64,000 nt of DNA, from NCBI RefSeq assembly GCF_000832305.1, contig NZ_CP010536.1:3472001-3536000 (forward strand), written 5' to 3'. The position numbers and the translations under genes were made by a program. The stretch comes from Cupriavidus basilensis (GTDB lineage: Bacteria > Pseudomonadota > Gammaproteobacteria > Burkholderiales > Burkholderiaceae). A model generated the notes under the pieces. That model made no database searches, was not told where the DNA came from, and saw only the letters and a program-made list of their open reading frames with translations. This document shows positions 1 through 9,876 of this stretch, one piece after another (positions within the stretch are counted from its first letter, which is position 1; every line of letters starts with the position of its first letter).

Positions 1-2334
1 CTGCAGGCCATCGAGGTTGCCCTGGGTGCGGATGCGGCCGTGGTCGAATTCAAAGCTGTCCACAGTCACGCGGGCGCGCTCGAACTGCAGGCTGGCCGCG
101 CCGAGATGCACGCGCTGGTCCGCCACCTGCAGCTGCGTCGGCGCGATCAGCCGCACGTTGACCGTGCCGCGCTCCTCCAGGGTGCCGATGGTGCCCTTCC
201 ACCCCGCCGCCCCCTGCCAGGCGCCCTGCCCCGACAAGGCGAGTTGCATCGGCTTGTCGTGCAACGCGCCGGCCACTTTCAGGTCGAAGGCATGACTGGC
301 CTGGGTGCCGCTGAGCGAGGCATCGAGCGTGCGCAGCGTGGCGACCGGGCCGCGATAGTCGCGGGCGTGCAGTTTTAGCGCGAGCGTGCCGTTCAGCCCC
401 CCGCGCAACTCGGCGCTGCCGCTGGCGCTGGCCACGTGGTGCGGGCCCACCACCAGCGACTGCGCGTCATAGCTGGCCACGATCTCCGGCCGCGCCAGCG
501 TGCCGGTGACGTCCGCGTCGAGCTTTAACACGCCGGCCACGCCGAACTTGAGCCGATCGAGCTGCGGCGCATCCACATGCACTTTCAGGCGATCGCCGCG
601 TGCGCCAAAGCTGCCGTTGATCTGGGCCTGGTTGCCCGCCATCTCCAGCGTGGCCTGGCTCGGCAGCAGGCGCTCGCCGGCCAGGCGCAGCTTGCCCTCG
701 CCACGCATCGGCAGCCCCGCATAGACGCTGTCGCGCACCGCGAAGTCCAGCGCCACGCGGTGCTCCGGTGCTAGCGTGCCGCTGGCGGTGAACTCCGCAT
801 TGATGCGACCAGGCGCCACCTCGGCCACGCGGGCCGGGTCGAAATTGATCAGCTTGCCCTTGAAGCTGAAGGGCTGCGCGTCCTTCAGCGACAGCTTGCC
901 ATCGGCGTTGAGCGTGCCCGCGCCGATGCCGGCGCGCAGCGAGGTCAGCGTCACCGCCTCGCCATCCAGATGCGCATCGGCAAACAGCTTGTACTCGCCG
1001 CCGGCCAGGTCCAGCGCCACGCTCTTGCGGCCGGGCTCCATGCGCAAGCTCACCGGCCCGGACAGGCGCACGCGCTTCAGGCTGCCATAGAGAGCCTGCG
1101 GGTCGAGGTTGCGCACGTCGAGGTCGAAGCCGCCGCGGCCATCGCGCAGCGCGCCACCGCCGCGGATCTCGCCGCCGCCGGCCAGCGCCACCTGCAGGTC
1201 GCGCACCATCTGCGCTGCCTCGCTGACCTCGATATGCGCTTGTACCGATTCCACCGGCAGGCGCTCGGCGTCAAGCTTGCCGGCCTCGTGATTGACGATG
1301 CGCACGTCGCCCGCCACGCGCAGGGGCGCGCTGTCGTGGGCGCTGCCAGGCTTGGCAGCGGGAGCGGAAGCCGGGGTGGCCTGCGCCGGCGTGGCCGCGC
1401 CATCCACCGGGCGCAACTCGGCCTGCACGGAGAGATTGGCGCGCGGCGCCGACGCGCTGAACAAGCGCGGGTTGATGTGCTCGCCATTGACCAGCACATG
1501 CGTGAACGGCACCTTGCCAAACGGCGTCAGGTCGGCCTCGGCACGGCCGCGCAGGCGATCACCGCTGGCCTCGGCTTGCGCGTGCAGCATGGCAAGCGAG
1601 CCACGCACATTGGCGCTGATGCTAAAGGATTCCTTCTGCCAGCTGCCCTCCAGCAGCGCGGCGCCGTTCAGCGCAAACGGCGCCTGGCCGGCGATCTGCG
1701 CATTAGCGGCCAGCTTGCCGTATGGCGTGACCAACCGTTCCACGCTGAGGCGGTGGCGTTGCCCATCGGAATGCAGCGAGCCCGCCAGGTCGCTGAACAC
1801 CATCTCGCTGGGCGTAGCCGGCGGCCCTTGCAGCAAGGTCAGGCGGTCCAGCGTGAGCGTATCGACGTCCACCGCCAACGGCAGGTCGAGCGATCTGGGC
1901 AAGGAGGCGGGCGCGTTGTCAGGCTGCGACGGCGCCAAGCGCAGCGTGACGGCGCCCACGCGCAGCGCGCTGACATGCAAGCGGGTCGGCGACCAGCCAA
2001 GCGCCCAATTGCCGTCGACACGGTCAATCGTCACCCGTGTCTCGCCGGTGGCAAACACCACATCGCGCAACCGCAGGCCATGCGCCACCGTGCCGCCTTC
2101 GAGCTTGCCAGACAACGCGCCTGAGGACAGGTGCGTGGCCAGCGACCACAACTGGCGCGTACCGGCCTCCGTACGCAAGGCCAGCACCACCGCCGCAACC
2201 GCCGCCAGCACCAGCAACAGCACCACCACGACGCACCACGCCAGCCAGCGCCCGAGGCGCGTGCGGCGCGGCCGCGCCGGCCCGGGCGGAACCTCGCCGG
2301 AGGCGGGAACGGGAGGCATGTCGGGAATGCTCAT
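1..2334 (-). CDS. tamB: Translocation and assembly module inner-membrane subunit TamB (C-terminal part outside the window)
   Basis: TamB is the large inner-membrane-anchored, periplasm-spanning partner of TamA and helps insert outer-membrane proteins or move lipids to the outer membrane. The reading frame stays open from an ATG at 2334 to the left edge, giving 778 codons; the family is usually 1200-1400 residues, so the C-terminal DUF490 domain lies beyond position 1. The N-terminus has a proline- and arginine-rich cytoplasmic stretch, then one hydrophobic segment at about residues 30-52 (WCVVVVLLLVLAAVAAVV), then long beta-rich sequence typical of TamB. It lies 79 bp downstream of tamA on the same strand, the usual tamA-tamB pair. 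Many long antisense frames across it are codon-bias shadows. Confidence 0.9.
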   Translation of the reverse strand, partial: MSIPDMPPVPASGEVPPGPARPRRTRLGRWLAWCVVVVLLLVLAAVAAVVLALRTEAGTRQLWSLATHLSSGALSGKLEGGTVAHGLRLRDVVFATGETRVTIDRVDGNWALGWSPTRLHVSALRVGAVTLRLAPSQPDNAPASLPRSLDLPLAVDVDTLTLDRLTLLQGPPATPSEMVFSDLAGSLHSDGQRHRLSVERLVTPYGKLAANAQIAGQAPFALNGAALLEGSWQKESFSISANVRGSLAMLHAQAEASGDRLRGRAEADLTPFGKVPFTHVLVNGEHINPRLFSASAPRANLSVQAELRPVDGAATPAQATPASAPAAKPGSAHDSAPLRVAGDVRIVNHEAGKLDAERLPVESVQAHIEVSEAAQMVRDLQVALAGGGEIRGGGALRDGRGGFDLDVRNLDPQALYGSLKRVRLSGPVSLRMEPGRKSVALDLAGGEYKLFADAHLDGEAVTLTSLRAGIGAGTLNADGKLSLKDAQPFSFKGKLINFDPARVAEVAPGRINAEFTASGTLAPEHRVALDFAVRDSVYAGLPMRGEGKLRLAGERLLPSQATLEMAGNQAQINGSFGARGDRLKVHVDAPQLDRLKFGVAGVLKLDADVTGTLARPEIVASYDAQSLVVGPHHVASASGSAELRGGLNGTLALKLHARDYRGPVATLRTLDASLSGTQASHAFDLKVAGALHDKPMQLALSGQGAWQGAAGWKGTIGTLEERGTVNVRLIAPTQLQVADQRVHLGAASLQFERARVTVDSFEFDHGRIRTQGNLDGLQ

Positions 2335-2413
2335 GTGGCAAATAGCCTGCAACTGCGTTCATGGAGGACGCCGTGCTGGCGACCTGGCCGCATCGTCATC
2401 GTCAGGTCAATCA

Positions 2414-4270
2414 TCAGAACGCGACTCCCAGCGCGATATGCGGGCGGAACTGCTTTTGCTGGATGCCGTAGCCCACGTCGAGCTTCACCGGCCCCACCGG
2501 GCTGCGCCAGCGCGCACCGATGCCCACGCCGTTGTAGAGCTTGACGCCCGTCAGGTTGTCGGTGGCGGTGCCCACGTCCCAGAAGATCGCGGCGCCCCAG
2601 TCATGCAGGAACCAGTACTGGTACTCCAGGCTCCCGGTGGCGAGGTACTTGGCCGGCAGCACGCTGGCGCCGTTGCGGGTGCCGATCGACTGGTAGCCGT
2701 AGCCCCGGATCGAATCCGTGCCGCCCGCCCGAAAACGCAGCGAGGCGGGGATCTTGGTGACGTCGCCGTTGGTGATATCCGCGCCGAGCTCCAGCCTGGC
2801 CAACACCAGGTCGCGCTTGCCCACGGGCACGTACTGGCGGATACGCCCGTACAGGCGGAAGAAGGTTTCGTCGCTCATTATGTGCTTGGCGGCCACGCCC
2901 ACCTGCGTGCTGATCACGTTGCCGCGGCGCGGGAACACCAGGTTGTCCACGTCGCGCCGCGTCCAGGCAAAGGCAGGCACCAGCGCCCGGCTGAGCTGGT
3001 TCGCCTCGCCAAAGGGCTGCAGGTTGTCGTAGTAATAGTCGAGCGAGATGGTGGTGTCGTAATTCTCGCGCGAGCGGGACCGTTTCAGGCCGGTGCGCAG
3101 GCTGGTCAGGTCGGTGCTTTCGAGGTCGATGGTGCGTTCGTAGCTGGCGTAGGCACTGTTGCGGTACGTCCTGCTGTCCGGCGGCATCGCGATCTCGCCG
3201 AACACATATTGGCGCTTTTGCTCGATGCGCGCTTGCGAGTCGAACACCCAGGCGCGGTTGAACAGGTTGTAGTAAGAGTATCGGCCTTCGACCTGGGCGC
3301 CGGTATCGGTGGTGTAGCCCACGCCGGATGACAGCCGATTGACAGGATACTCCCGCACCCGGACGTACACCGGCACGGTGACCTTGTCGGCGCTCATGTC
3401 GACCTTGGGCGCGGCGACCCGGTCCGGATTGGTGTCGGCAATCTTGCCGTCCTCCGTCGTCTCCTGCTCGCCGAGGTCGATCTGCACATTGGAGAAATAC
3501 GGCTGGTTCTGGATCGCGCGCTGGAATTCCAGCAAGCGCTCCACGCGGTACGGCTCGCCCTCATACAGCGGATTGACGTTGCGGATGATCTGCTCGGGAT
3601 AGCGCCGCAGCCCGCTGATCATCAGCGGCCCCATGCTGTAGGCCGGGCCGCTGGCAAAGCGCGCGCTCAGGTCCGCCGCGTGCTCGTCCGGCTCGATGCG
3701 GGCTTGCGAGCCGGTCAGGCGGGCGCCATAGTAGGTGTTGCTCTGCAGCGCCACCAGCGCGTCTTCCTTGGCCTTGTCCCAGTCCGCCTGGCGAAACGGC
3801 GCGGCTACCGGCAGGCCCCACTTGGCCCTGATTTCGGCGATCCGCTCCGGCGACTGGCTGGCGGCCGGGCCCGTCACGCCCACGTCGACGGCGCGAATCA
3901 CCGTGCGCGCGCCCAGTTCCACCGTGATGTGCACGGTACGCTCGTCGCCGCTGCCATCCACTTTGGTGGTGGTCTGCGGATCGAAATAGCCTTCGGTGGA
4001 AGTGAACTGGCGGACCTGCTCGCCCACGGTCTCGACCATATAGTTGAACTGGTCGGGCGAGATATCGTCGCGGGTGCGATAGCGCGACAGGTCCAGGTGG
4101 TCCTGCAGGATTTCCTTGATCGGCTTGGGCGCGTCCACCTCGACTTCATAGGCGGCGGCGGCAGGCCCGGCGGATAGCATCAGGGCCGCCAGCAGCGGGG
4201 GCATCAGGCGGCGCAGCACGGCCGGCGCCACCGGCCGTCCACCGGCAGGGGCGGCAAGGCCGGCGGGCAT
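2414..4270 (-). CDS. tamA: Outer-membrane translocation and assembly module subunit TamA (Omp85 family)
   Basis: TamA is an Omp85/BamA-type outer-membrane barrel with N-terminal POTRA domains; it acts with TamB. From the ATG at 4270 the protein has 618 residues: a signal peptide (hydrophobic MPPLLAALMLSAGPAAA before residue 45), a POTRA-like region to about residue 270, and a C-terminal barrel with the RGYGYQSIG motif and a terminal Phe (HIALGVAF) typical of outer-membrane proteins. An in-frame ATG 60 bp upstream (4330) would add 20 residues. I prefer 4270 because AGGGAA lies 10 nt before it and the signal peptide is then closer to the start. tamB follows downstream. Confidence 0.92.
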   Translation of the reverse strand: MPAGLAAPAGGRPVAPAVLRRLMPPLLAALMLSAGPAAAAYEVEVDAPKPIKEILQDHLDLSRYRTRDDISPDQFNYMVETVGEQVRQFTSTEGYFDPQTTTKVDGSGDERTVHITVELGARTVIRAVDVGVTGPAASQSPERIAEIRAKWGLPVAAPFRQADWDKAKEDALVALQSNTYYGARLTGSQARIEPDEHAADLSARFASGPAYSMGPLMISGLRRYPEQIIRNVNPLYEGEPYRVERLLEFQRAIQNQPYFSNVQIDLGEQETTEDGKIADTNPDRVAAPKVDMSADKVTVPVYVRVREYPVNRLSSGVGYTTDTGAQVEGRYSYYNLFNRAWVFDSQARIEQKRQYVFGEIAMPPDSRTYRNSAYASYERTIDLESTDLTSLRTGLKRSRSRENYDTTISLDYYYDNLQPFGEANQLSRALVPAFAWTRRDVDNLVFPRRGNVISTQVGVAAKHIMSDETFFRLYGRIRQYVPVGKRDLVLARLELGADITNGDVTKIPASLRFRAGGTDSIRGYGYQSIGTRNGASVLPAKYLATGSLEYQYWFLHDWGAAIFWDVGTATDNLTGVKLYNGVGIGARWRSPVGPVKLDVGYGIQQKQFRPHIALGVAF

Positions 4271-4537
4271 GGTGCACGGGTTCCCTGGGTCCATCCTCAT
4301 CGATCGATGCACGTCACGCAAAGTCGACATTTGACCACACCCGCGCGGCCGGCCTGTCCGGCGCCGCCAAAAAGACCGCCGCGACCGTCGCCACAGCAGT
4401 CACCACAGCGCTCACCACAACCATCGCCGAAAGCGAGGGCAAGGGATGAAAACGGCAGAATCGCGCGCAATCCCGTTGCCGGGCCCGCCGATACGGTAAA
4501 ATCCCCGCTGTTTGTTAATCTCACCCTGTTTCCCGCC

Positions 4538-4726
4538 ATGGCTGCCTACGAATCGGATATCACCCAGTTCCTGAAGTCGCTCAAGGACGAGCGCCCTTCC
4601 CTGGAAGCGGAACAACGCCAGGGCCGTGCCCTGCTGTGGGACAAGAGCCCGATCAACCTCGAAGAACGTGCCCGTGCCGACGCCTCGCGCGTGGCGCAAA
4701 AGCCGTACGTCTACGCGCTGGACTAA
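4538..4726 (+). CDS. Small DUF3460-type protein
   Basis: A 62-residue soluble protein beginning MAAYESDITQFLKSL and containing RALLWDKSP, which I recognise as the DUF3460 pattern found in beta-proteobacteria, usually beside scpA and panC. No function is known to me. The start is the ATG at 4538, because upstream in-frame sequence (from 4307) is low-complexity and overlaps the tamA 5' region. It ends 46 bp before scpA and may be cotranscribed with scpA and panC. The 200 bp between tamA and this gene holds proline- and threonine-coding low-complexity sequence and must contain the divergent promoters, but I see no clear boxes. Confidence 0.75.
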   Translation: MAAYESDITQFLKSLKDERPSLEAEQRQGRALLWDKSPINLEERARADASRVAQKPYVYALD

Positions 4727-4772
4727 AGTCCTTACCCGCCACATCGCCCCGCCCCCGAGCGCCCGCCCCTAG

Positions 4773-5654
4773 ATGAACCAGAGCGAGCAGGACAAGCTGA
4801 AGCCGGCGATCGAGCTGCCGAGCGTGACGCCGGAGCAGGATTCCACGCCGGCCGCCGTCGACGGCATGGCGTTCGCGCGCCTGTACGGCGAGCCCCTGTT
4901 CAAGCTGCCGCAGGACCTGTACATCCCGCCGGACGCGCTGGAAATCTTCCTGGAAGCGTTCGAGGGGCCGCTGGATCTGTTGCTTTACCTGATCCGCAAG
5001 CAGAACTTCAACGTCCTCGATATCCCGATGGCGCAAGTGACGCGTCAGTACCTCACGTATATCGAGCAGATCCGCAAGAGCAATCTTGAGCTGGCCGCCG
5101 AGTACCTGCTGATGGCCGCCATGCTGATCGAGATCAAGTCGCGCATGCTGCTGCCGGTGAAAAAGTCCGACAGCGACGACGAAGAAGAGGATCCGCGCGC
5201 CGAACTGGTCCGCCGCCTGCTCGAGTACGAGCAGATGAAGCTGGCGGCCATGCGCATCGACCAGGTGCCGCAGCTCGGGCGCGATTTCCTGCACTCACAG
5301 GTCTACATCGAGCAGAGCATCGCGCCGCGCTTCCCCGATGTGGAAGTGGTGGACCTGCAGGCCGCATGGGCCGACGTGATCAAGCGCGCCAGGCTCAACC
5401 AGCACCACAAGATCTCGCGCGAGGAATTATCCGTTCGCGAGCACATGAGCCACATCCTGCGCCGCCTGCAGCATACCCGCTTCATGGAGTTCAGCGAACT
5501 CTTCGAAGACGCGGTGCGTTCCGGCAAGGGCGTGCCGGTGGTGGTGGTCAACTTCGTCGCCATGCTCGAGCTATCGCGCGAAGCCCTGGTCGAGATCACC
5601 CAGGCCGAACCCTTCGCACCGATTTATGTGCGATTGGCGTACGTTCCCAGCTAA
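4773..5654 (+). CDS. scpA: Segregation and condensation protein A
   Basis: ScpA is the kleisin subunit that bridges SMC heads together with ScpB in chromosome condensation. The 293-residue product has the family hallmark FEGPLDLLLYLI at residues 63-74, followed by the helical region (VLDIPMAQVTRQYLTYI, then LELAAEYLLMAAMLIEIKS) that binds the SMC neck, and a C-terminal winged-helix-like part ending in YVRLAYVPS. The first 50 residues are an acidic extension often present in beta-proteobacterial ScpA. No scpB or smc is nearby. It sits between the DUF3460-type gene and panC on the same strand. Confidence 0.93.
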   Translation: MNQSEQDKLKPAIELPSVTPEQDSTPAAVDGMAFARLYGEPLFKLPQDLYIPPDALEIFLEAFEGPLDLLLYLIRKQNFNVLDIPMAQVTRQYLTYIEQIRKSNLELAAEYLLMAAMLIEIKSRMLLPVKKSDSDDEEEDPRAELVRRLLEYEQMKLAAMRIDQVPQLGRDFLHSQVYIEQSIAPRFPDVEVVDLQAAWADVIKRARLNQHHKISREELSVREHMSHILRRLQHTRFMEFSELFEDAVRSGKGVPVVVVNFVAMLELSREALVEITQAEPFAPIYVRLAYVPS

Positions 5655-5723
5655 GCCGCACCAATGGCGCCGCCCGCCTCGGGCCACATGCTCTACAATC
5701 CGCCGACAATCGGCGCCACCTAG

Positions 5724-6641
<918 letters not shown>

Positions 6642-6723
6642 TGAAGTCGAGGCCTGGACACCCCGGGCCTCAAAGTGTCACCTATGTGAGTGAACTCGCA
6701 TGGCAACCGTTCGTCTTAGCCGT

Positions 6724-7036
6724 GTGACCCGCCCCCAAGGCGGGGAACACCCCAGCGCGATGCGAAGCGAGCCGTCAAGGTGTGCCAAGGCCGTATGGGG
6801 CGCCTCGGGCTTCGGCGAAAAGAGCGGAAGAGAGGGACCCATGTCTGAGTATCGCCTCAAGGCGATGCGAGTTTGGGTCCCGGCCGCTCTTTTCGTCGAA
6901 GCCCGAGGAGGCAGTCGCCCCATCCGGCGCGCCTTCTTTGCCTACTTTCTTGGCAAGACAAGAAAGTAGGTCGCCGCCCCGCAGGGGTGGTGAAACTGCA
7001 GTTGAAGTTGAAGTTGAAGTTGAAGTTGCAGTTAAG
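6724..7036. repeat. Structured intergenic repeat, copy 1 (large palindrome, second hairpin, hexanucleotide tail)
   Basis: This fills the 445 bp gap between the convergent panC and PepSY genes. It contains an imperfect GC hairpin at 6724-6750; a 106 nt nested palindrome with arms 6803-6827 and 6884-6908, inner arms GGGACCCA/TGGGTCCC and a core hairpin 6851-6866; a second hairpin with 11 bp arms 6941-6951 and 6960-6970; and a tail of GTTGAA units at 7001-7036. A second copy flanks the insertion sequence at 15372-15597 and 16942-17029. The copies differ by paired changes that keep both stems intact. Short frames through it (for example from 6700 and 6782) arise from the palindrome and are not genes. 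It may be a bidirectional terminator or a non-autonomous repeat family. Confidence 0.8.
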
Positions 7037-7086
7037 CCCTTGAATCTGAAGCTGATTCCGCAGCCGCAGCCGCAGCCAACCAGCAA

Positions 7087-8319
7087 TCAAACCTCCACCG
7101 CCTCCTCCCGCACCACCTTAACGCCCTTAGCGCCCTTAGCGCCGCCAGCCCTCTCCATCGTCCGCACCACATGCCGCCGATGCCCCCGCCGACGCTTCCA
7201 CCAGATCAACACCCCGGTCGCGGCAAACATCAGCGGCACCACCCCGAACACCGAAATAAACGCCCGCCCCGCCAATCCGAACGCCTCCCCGGTATGCAGC
7301 GGATACATCCAGTTAAGAAAAGTATCCCCAGCCGGCGCATCCATCGGATCGCGAACCCCGAGCCGCTTGCCTGTATGGGCATCCAGCCAGAGCCGCGTAG
7401 CCCCACTGCCCTGGCGGACCTCACCCGGCTGCCGCAGCCGCACCTCAAACGGATCCCCCGCCTTGCGCGGAAAGCTGACCCGCGTCACCAGCGCCGCAGG
7501 ATAAAGCGCCTGAGCCGTGCTCACGGCCTGCGCCATGCCTAGTAGCGGCGTGCCCGCGGGCGCTGCTGCCGATGCCGGCTTGCCGGGCGGCGACACCGTC
7601 ATCACGCTGGCCACGATCGGCGTCACCCACTTGGGCAAATCCAGGTACCAGCCGGAAAACGCCATCGTCGCCAGCACCGGCGCCGCAAAGATGCCAGCTG
7701 TGCGATGCAGCGAGTAATTAAAACGCGACCACGAGCCGCCATGGCTGATGCGAAACGCATTGAGCACCGCGCGCGGCTTGAGCTTGGGCCACCACAGCAC
7801 AACCCCGCCGATCACCAGAATCAGCAACAGCATCCCGGTGATGCCCAGGATCGTGCGGCCCGTCTCGCCAGCGAGCAGGTAGTGGTGCAACTGGAACAAG
7901 GTGGGCAGCAGCAACGGGCGCGACAAGCCGGGCTCGCCCCAGACCCGCTCGCCCTTCACCGCCAATGTGACGGGATCGACCATCACTTGGCGCGAGCGCC
8001 CGGCGTTGGGCGTGCCCTTGAGCGGGTACCACGCGATAAACACCTCATGCGGCGCGCACGGCAGCATCAGCAAGGTGGGGCGGCCATAGTGCGGGTCGGC
8101 CTGCAGCCGCTCGGCGACCGCTTGCACCGTGGCCGGCGCGACCGGCATGGGTACTTCGGCCGATGCCGTCAGCAACGCCGGGTTCAGCAGGGCATCCAGC
8201 TCATCGCGCCAGGCGATGACGGTGCCGGTCAGGCCCAGCATGACAAAGAGCAGGCCCAGCCACAAGCCGAGATACAGGTGAATCTTGACGAAAACAACGC
8301 GCAGGCGGCCGGTGACCAT
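7087..8319 (-). CDS. PepSY-associated transmembrane protein
   Basis: A 410-residue inner-membrane protein of the PepSY_TM family. Members are often encoded near TonB-dependent siderophore receptors and several act as membrane ferric reductases; that role is not shown here. A first membrane segment lies at about residues 12-36 (IHLYLGLWLGLLFVMLGLTG), a PepSY-like periplasmic region follows, then segments near residues 150-180 (ILGITGMLLLILVIGGVVLWW), 205-225, and a last one near 360-385 before a basic C-terminal tail. Alternating histidines in the helices could bind heme. The gene is alone on its strand. A Fur-like half site at 8401-8419 upstream suggests iron control. Confidence 0.85.
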   Translation of the reverse strand: MVTGRLRVVFVKIHLYLGLWLGLLFVMLGLTGTVIAWRDELDALLNPALLTASAEVPMPVAPATVQAVAERLQADPHYGRPTLLMLPCAPHEVFIAWYPLKGTPNAGRSRQVMVDPVTLAVKGERVWGEPGLSRPLLLPTLFQLHHYLLAGETGRTILGITGMLLLILVIGGVVLWWPKLKPRAVLNAFRISHGGSWSRFNYSLHRTAGIFAAPVLATMAFSGWYLDLPKWVTPIVASVMTVSPPGKPASAAAPAGTPLLGMAQAVSTAQALYPAALVTRVSFPRKAGDPFEVRLRQPGEVRQGSGATRLWLDAHTGKRLGVRDPMDAPAGDTFLNWMYPLHTGEAFGLAGRAFISVFGVVPLMFAATGVLIWWKRRRGHRRHVVRTMERAGGAKGAKGVKVVREEAVEV

Positions 8320-8400
8320 GGGAGGCGGGAGCAGATTTGGGGGTTGTGGAGATTGTGTTTTCGGACCCCAAGCAGGCGTGAGATGAACGCATCAAGCCGC

Positions 8401-8419
8401 CATAATGAGAATGCGAAAG
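8401..8419. promoter_or_regulatory. Possible Fur box
   Basis: CATAATGAGAATGCGAAAG matches the left half of the classical 19 bp Fur consensus at about 10 of the first 12 positions, but the right half matches poorly. It sits 82 bp upstream of the PepSY gene start and 125 bp upstream of the divergent acetyltransferase. Iron regulation would fit a PepSY_TM protein. This is a weak call from eye alone. Confidence 0.35.
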
Positions 8420-8543
8420 ATTCGCGATTCTAACAGGCAGGACCTGCCAGCGCGTGACAGGCGCAAGACCATGGCGAGGCTTGCCGGGATTGCGGCAGAA
8501 TGTTGATCGCGCCCGTTGCGGGCCCCGGACGACTCCCTTGAAG

Positions 8544-9125
8544 ATGACCCATTCCATCGAATTGCTGCCTGCCGGCCCGCACGATGCCGCGCTGATTGCC
8601 GATCTGCACGCGCAGAGCTGGCGCCATGCCTACAGTGGCCTGTTGCCGGCGGATTACCTGGAGCGCGAAGCGCCGGCCCAGCGCGCGCAAGCCTGGCAGG
8701 CTCGCCTGGTGGAAGGCGCAGACGGCCCGGTGGAAGTCACGCTCGTGCGCGTGGACGGCACGCCGGCCGGCTTTGCCTGCCTGCAACCCGAGACCGAGCC
8801 GCAATATGGCGTGTATCTGGACAACTTGCATGTGATGCCGGGATGGCACGGGCTAGGGCTTGGCAAGCGTCTCTTCGCGCATTGCGCGCAGCGTGCCGCC
8901 GCTGGCTGGCCCGGGCAGCCCCTCTTTCTCTATGTGCTGGACGGCAACAGCCAGGCGCGCGAGTTCTACCGGCGCCTTGACGGCGTGGAGAGCGAGGCGT
9001 TCGACGACCAGTTTCCCGGCGCCGATCTGATCGTGGCCGTGCGCCGGGTAAGCTGGCCGTCGGTGGATGCCTTGCTCAGGCGGCTGGGCGCCTGGCCAGC
9101 GCCGGCTGCTCCAGCCAGCCGATGA
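8544..9125 (+). CDS. GNAT family N-acetyltransferase
   Basis: A 193-residue acetyl-CoA-dependent N-acetyltransferase of unknown substrate. The GNAT core is visible: YGVYLDNLHVMPGWHGLGLGKRLF holds the beta4 strand and the acetyl-CoA loop (a W-H-G-L-G-L-G-K version of Q/RxxGxG/A), followed by LYVLDGNSQAREFYRRLDG, the typical C-terminal N-x-x-A-x-x-F-Y signature. The start at 8544 (MTHSIELLPAG) was chosen because GNAT homology begins there; the frame runs back to 8454 without similarity. Its last 50 bp overlap the convergent ParA-like gene. Confidence 0.85.
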   Translation: MTHSIELLPAGPHDAALIADLHAQSWRHAYSGLLPADYLEREAPAQRAQAWQARLVEGADGPVEVTLVRVDGTPAGFACLQPETEPQYGVYLDNLHVMPGWHGLGLGKRLFAHCAQRAAAGWPGQPLFLYVLDGNSQAREFYRRLDGVESEAFDDQFPGADLIVAVRRVSWPSVDALLRRLGAWPAPAAPASR

Positions 9126-9726
9126 TCGGCTGCCACTGCTCCCAGTCCCGCGCCACGCGTGACGGCGCCACGTCCCACAGCGTCAGGCCGTGCGCGGCAA
9201 GCTGCACGTAGTTCTGGGTATCGCGCAGAAAGCCCAGCACTGGCAGCCCCAGCCCCGCGACAAAGCGCTGCAGCTGCTCGGCCGCGCGGGTGCGCAGGTC
9301 GACCCGCATGCCGATCACGCCGACCTCCACTTCGCCGTGGCGCACGCGCTTGTCATCGGCGAGCCGGGTGAGGAAATCCTGGGTGGCGAGGATATCGAAC
9401 AGGGACGGTTGCAGCGGCACCACCACGCGGTGCGCCAGTTTCATCACATCGTTGAAGCGCCAGCCATGCAGGCCGGCCGGAGTATCCAGCACCACATGGG
9501 TAGTGCCTTTGGGCGGGCGCGCGATCTGGTTGGCGCTGATGTCCCAAGTGCGGATGGCCGGTGCCGAGGCCGGGCGCAAACCCAGCCAGGCTCGCGAGGA
9601 TTGCTGCCGGTCCGTGTCGCCCAGCATCACGGCGTGGCCGGCGCTGGCGAAGTAGCCCGCCAGGTTGGTGGCCAGCGTGGTCTTGCCTACGCCGCCTTTG
9701 GGATTGGCGATCACGACTACGGGCAT
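9076..9726 (-). CDS. Orphan ParA/MinD-family ATPase
   Basis: A 216-residue deviant Walker A ATPase. KGGVGKTT at residues 10-17 is the ParA/Soj P-loop, GDTDRQQSS is the Walker A' region and VVLDTPAG is the Walker B. ParA proteins position DNA or large protein assemblies with a ParB-type partner, but no parB or parS is present here, so the cargo is unknown. The ATG at 9726 is preceded by GGAGA at good spacing; the frame continues upstream as a low-complexity extension that overlaps cobQ and is not credible. The 3' end overlaps the convergent acetyltransferase by 50 bp. The chromosomal parA is normally elsewhere, near gidB. Confidence 0.85.
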   Translation of the reverse strand: MPVVVIANPKGGVGKTTLATNLAGYFASAGHAVMLGDTDRQQSSRAWLGLRPASAPAIRTWDISANQIARPPKGTTHVVLDTPAGLHGWRFNDVMKLAHRVVVPLQPSLFDILATQDFLTRLADDKRVRHGEVEVGVIGMRVDLRTRAAEQLQRFVAGLGLPVLGFLRDTQNYVQLAAHGLTLWDVAPSRVARDWEQWQPIIGWLEQPALARRPAA

Positions 9727-9876
9727 GGTTGTCTCCGCAATGGCTTTCCATGGCAGCGCTGCCGGCGGGCGCGCCGCTCCGGGTTCCGCCATGGCCCTGC
9801 CATTGGCCGCTGCCGGGCCCTGGCGGAGCGGGCCCGCGTGCGAGTTTAGCAGTTGGCGCGGCGGGCGGCCGAGCCT

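Noticed and set aside
970..3331. Long plus-strand reading frames (384 and 679 codons) opposite tamB and tamA
   Set aside because: They are antisense shadows caused by high G+C at third codon positions; their translations are low-complexity Arg/Ala/His-rich, while the minus strand gives clear TamB and TamA.
7001..7036. CRISPR array
   Set aside because: The repeats are 6 bp and contiguous with no spacers; the other arrays at 9877, 33275 and 55724 are also contiguous tandem repeats, and no cas genes are present.
6700..7090. Possible small proteins beginning MSEYRLKAMRVWVP within the repeat
   Set aside because: The same reading arises on both strands from the palindrome, start codons lack ribosome sites, and the substitutions between the two repeat copies preserve base pairing, not codons.
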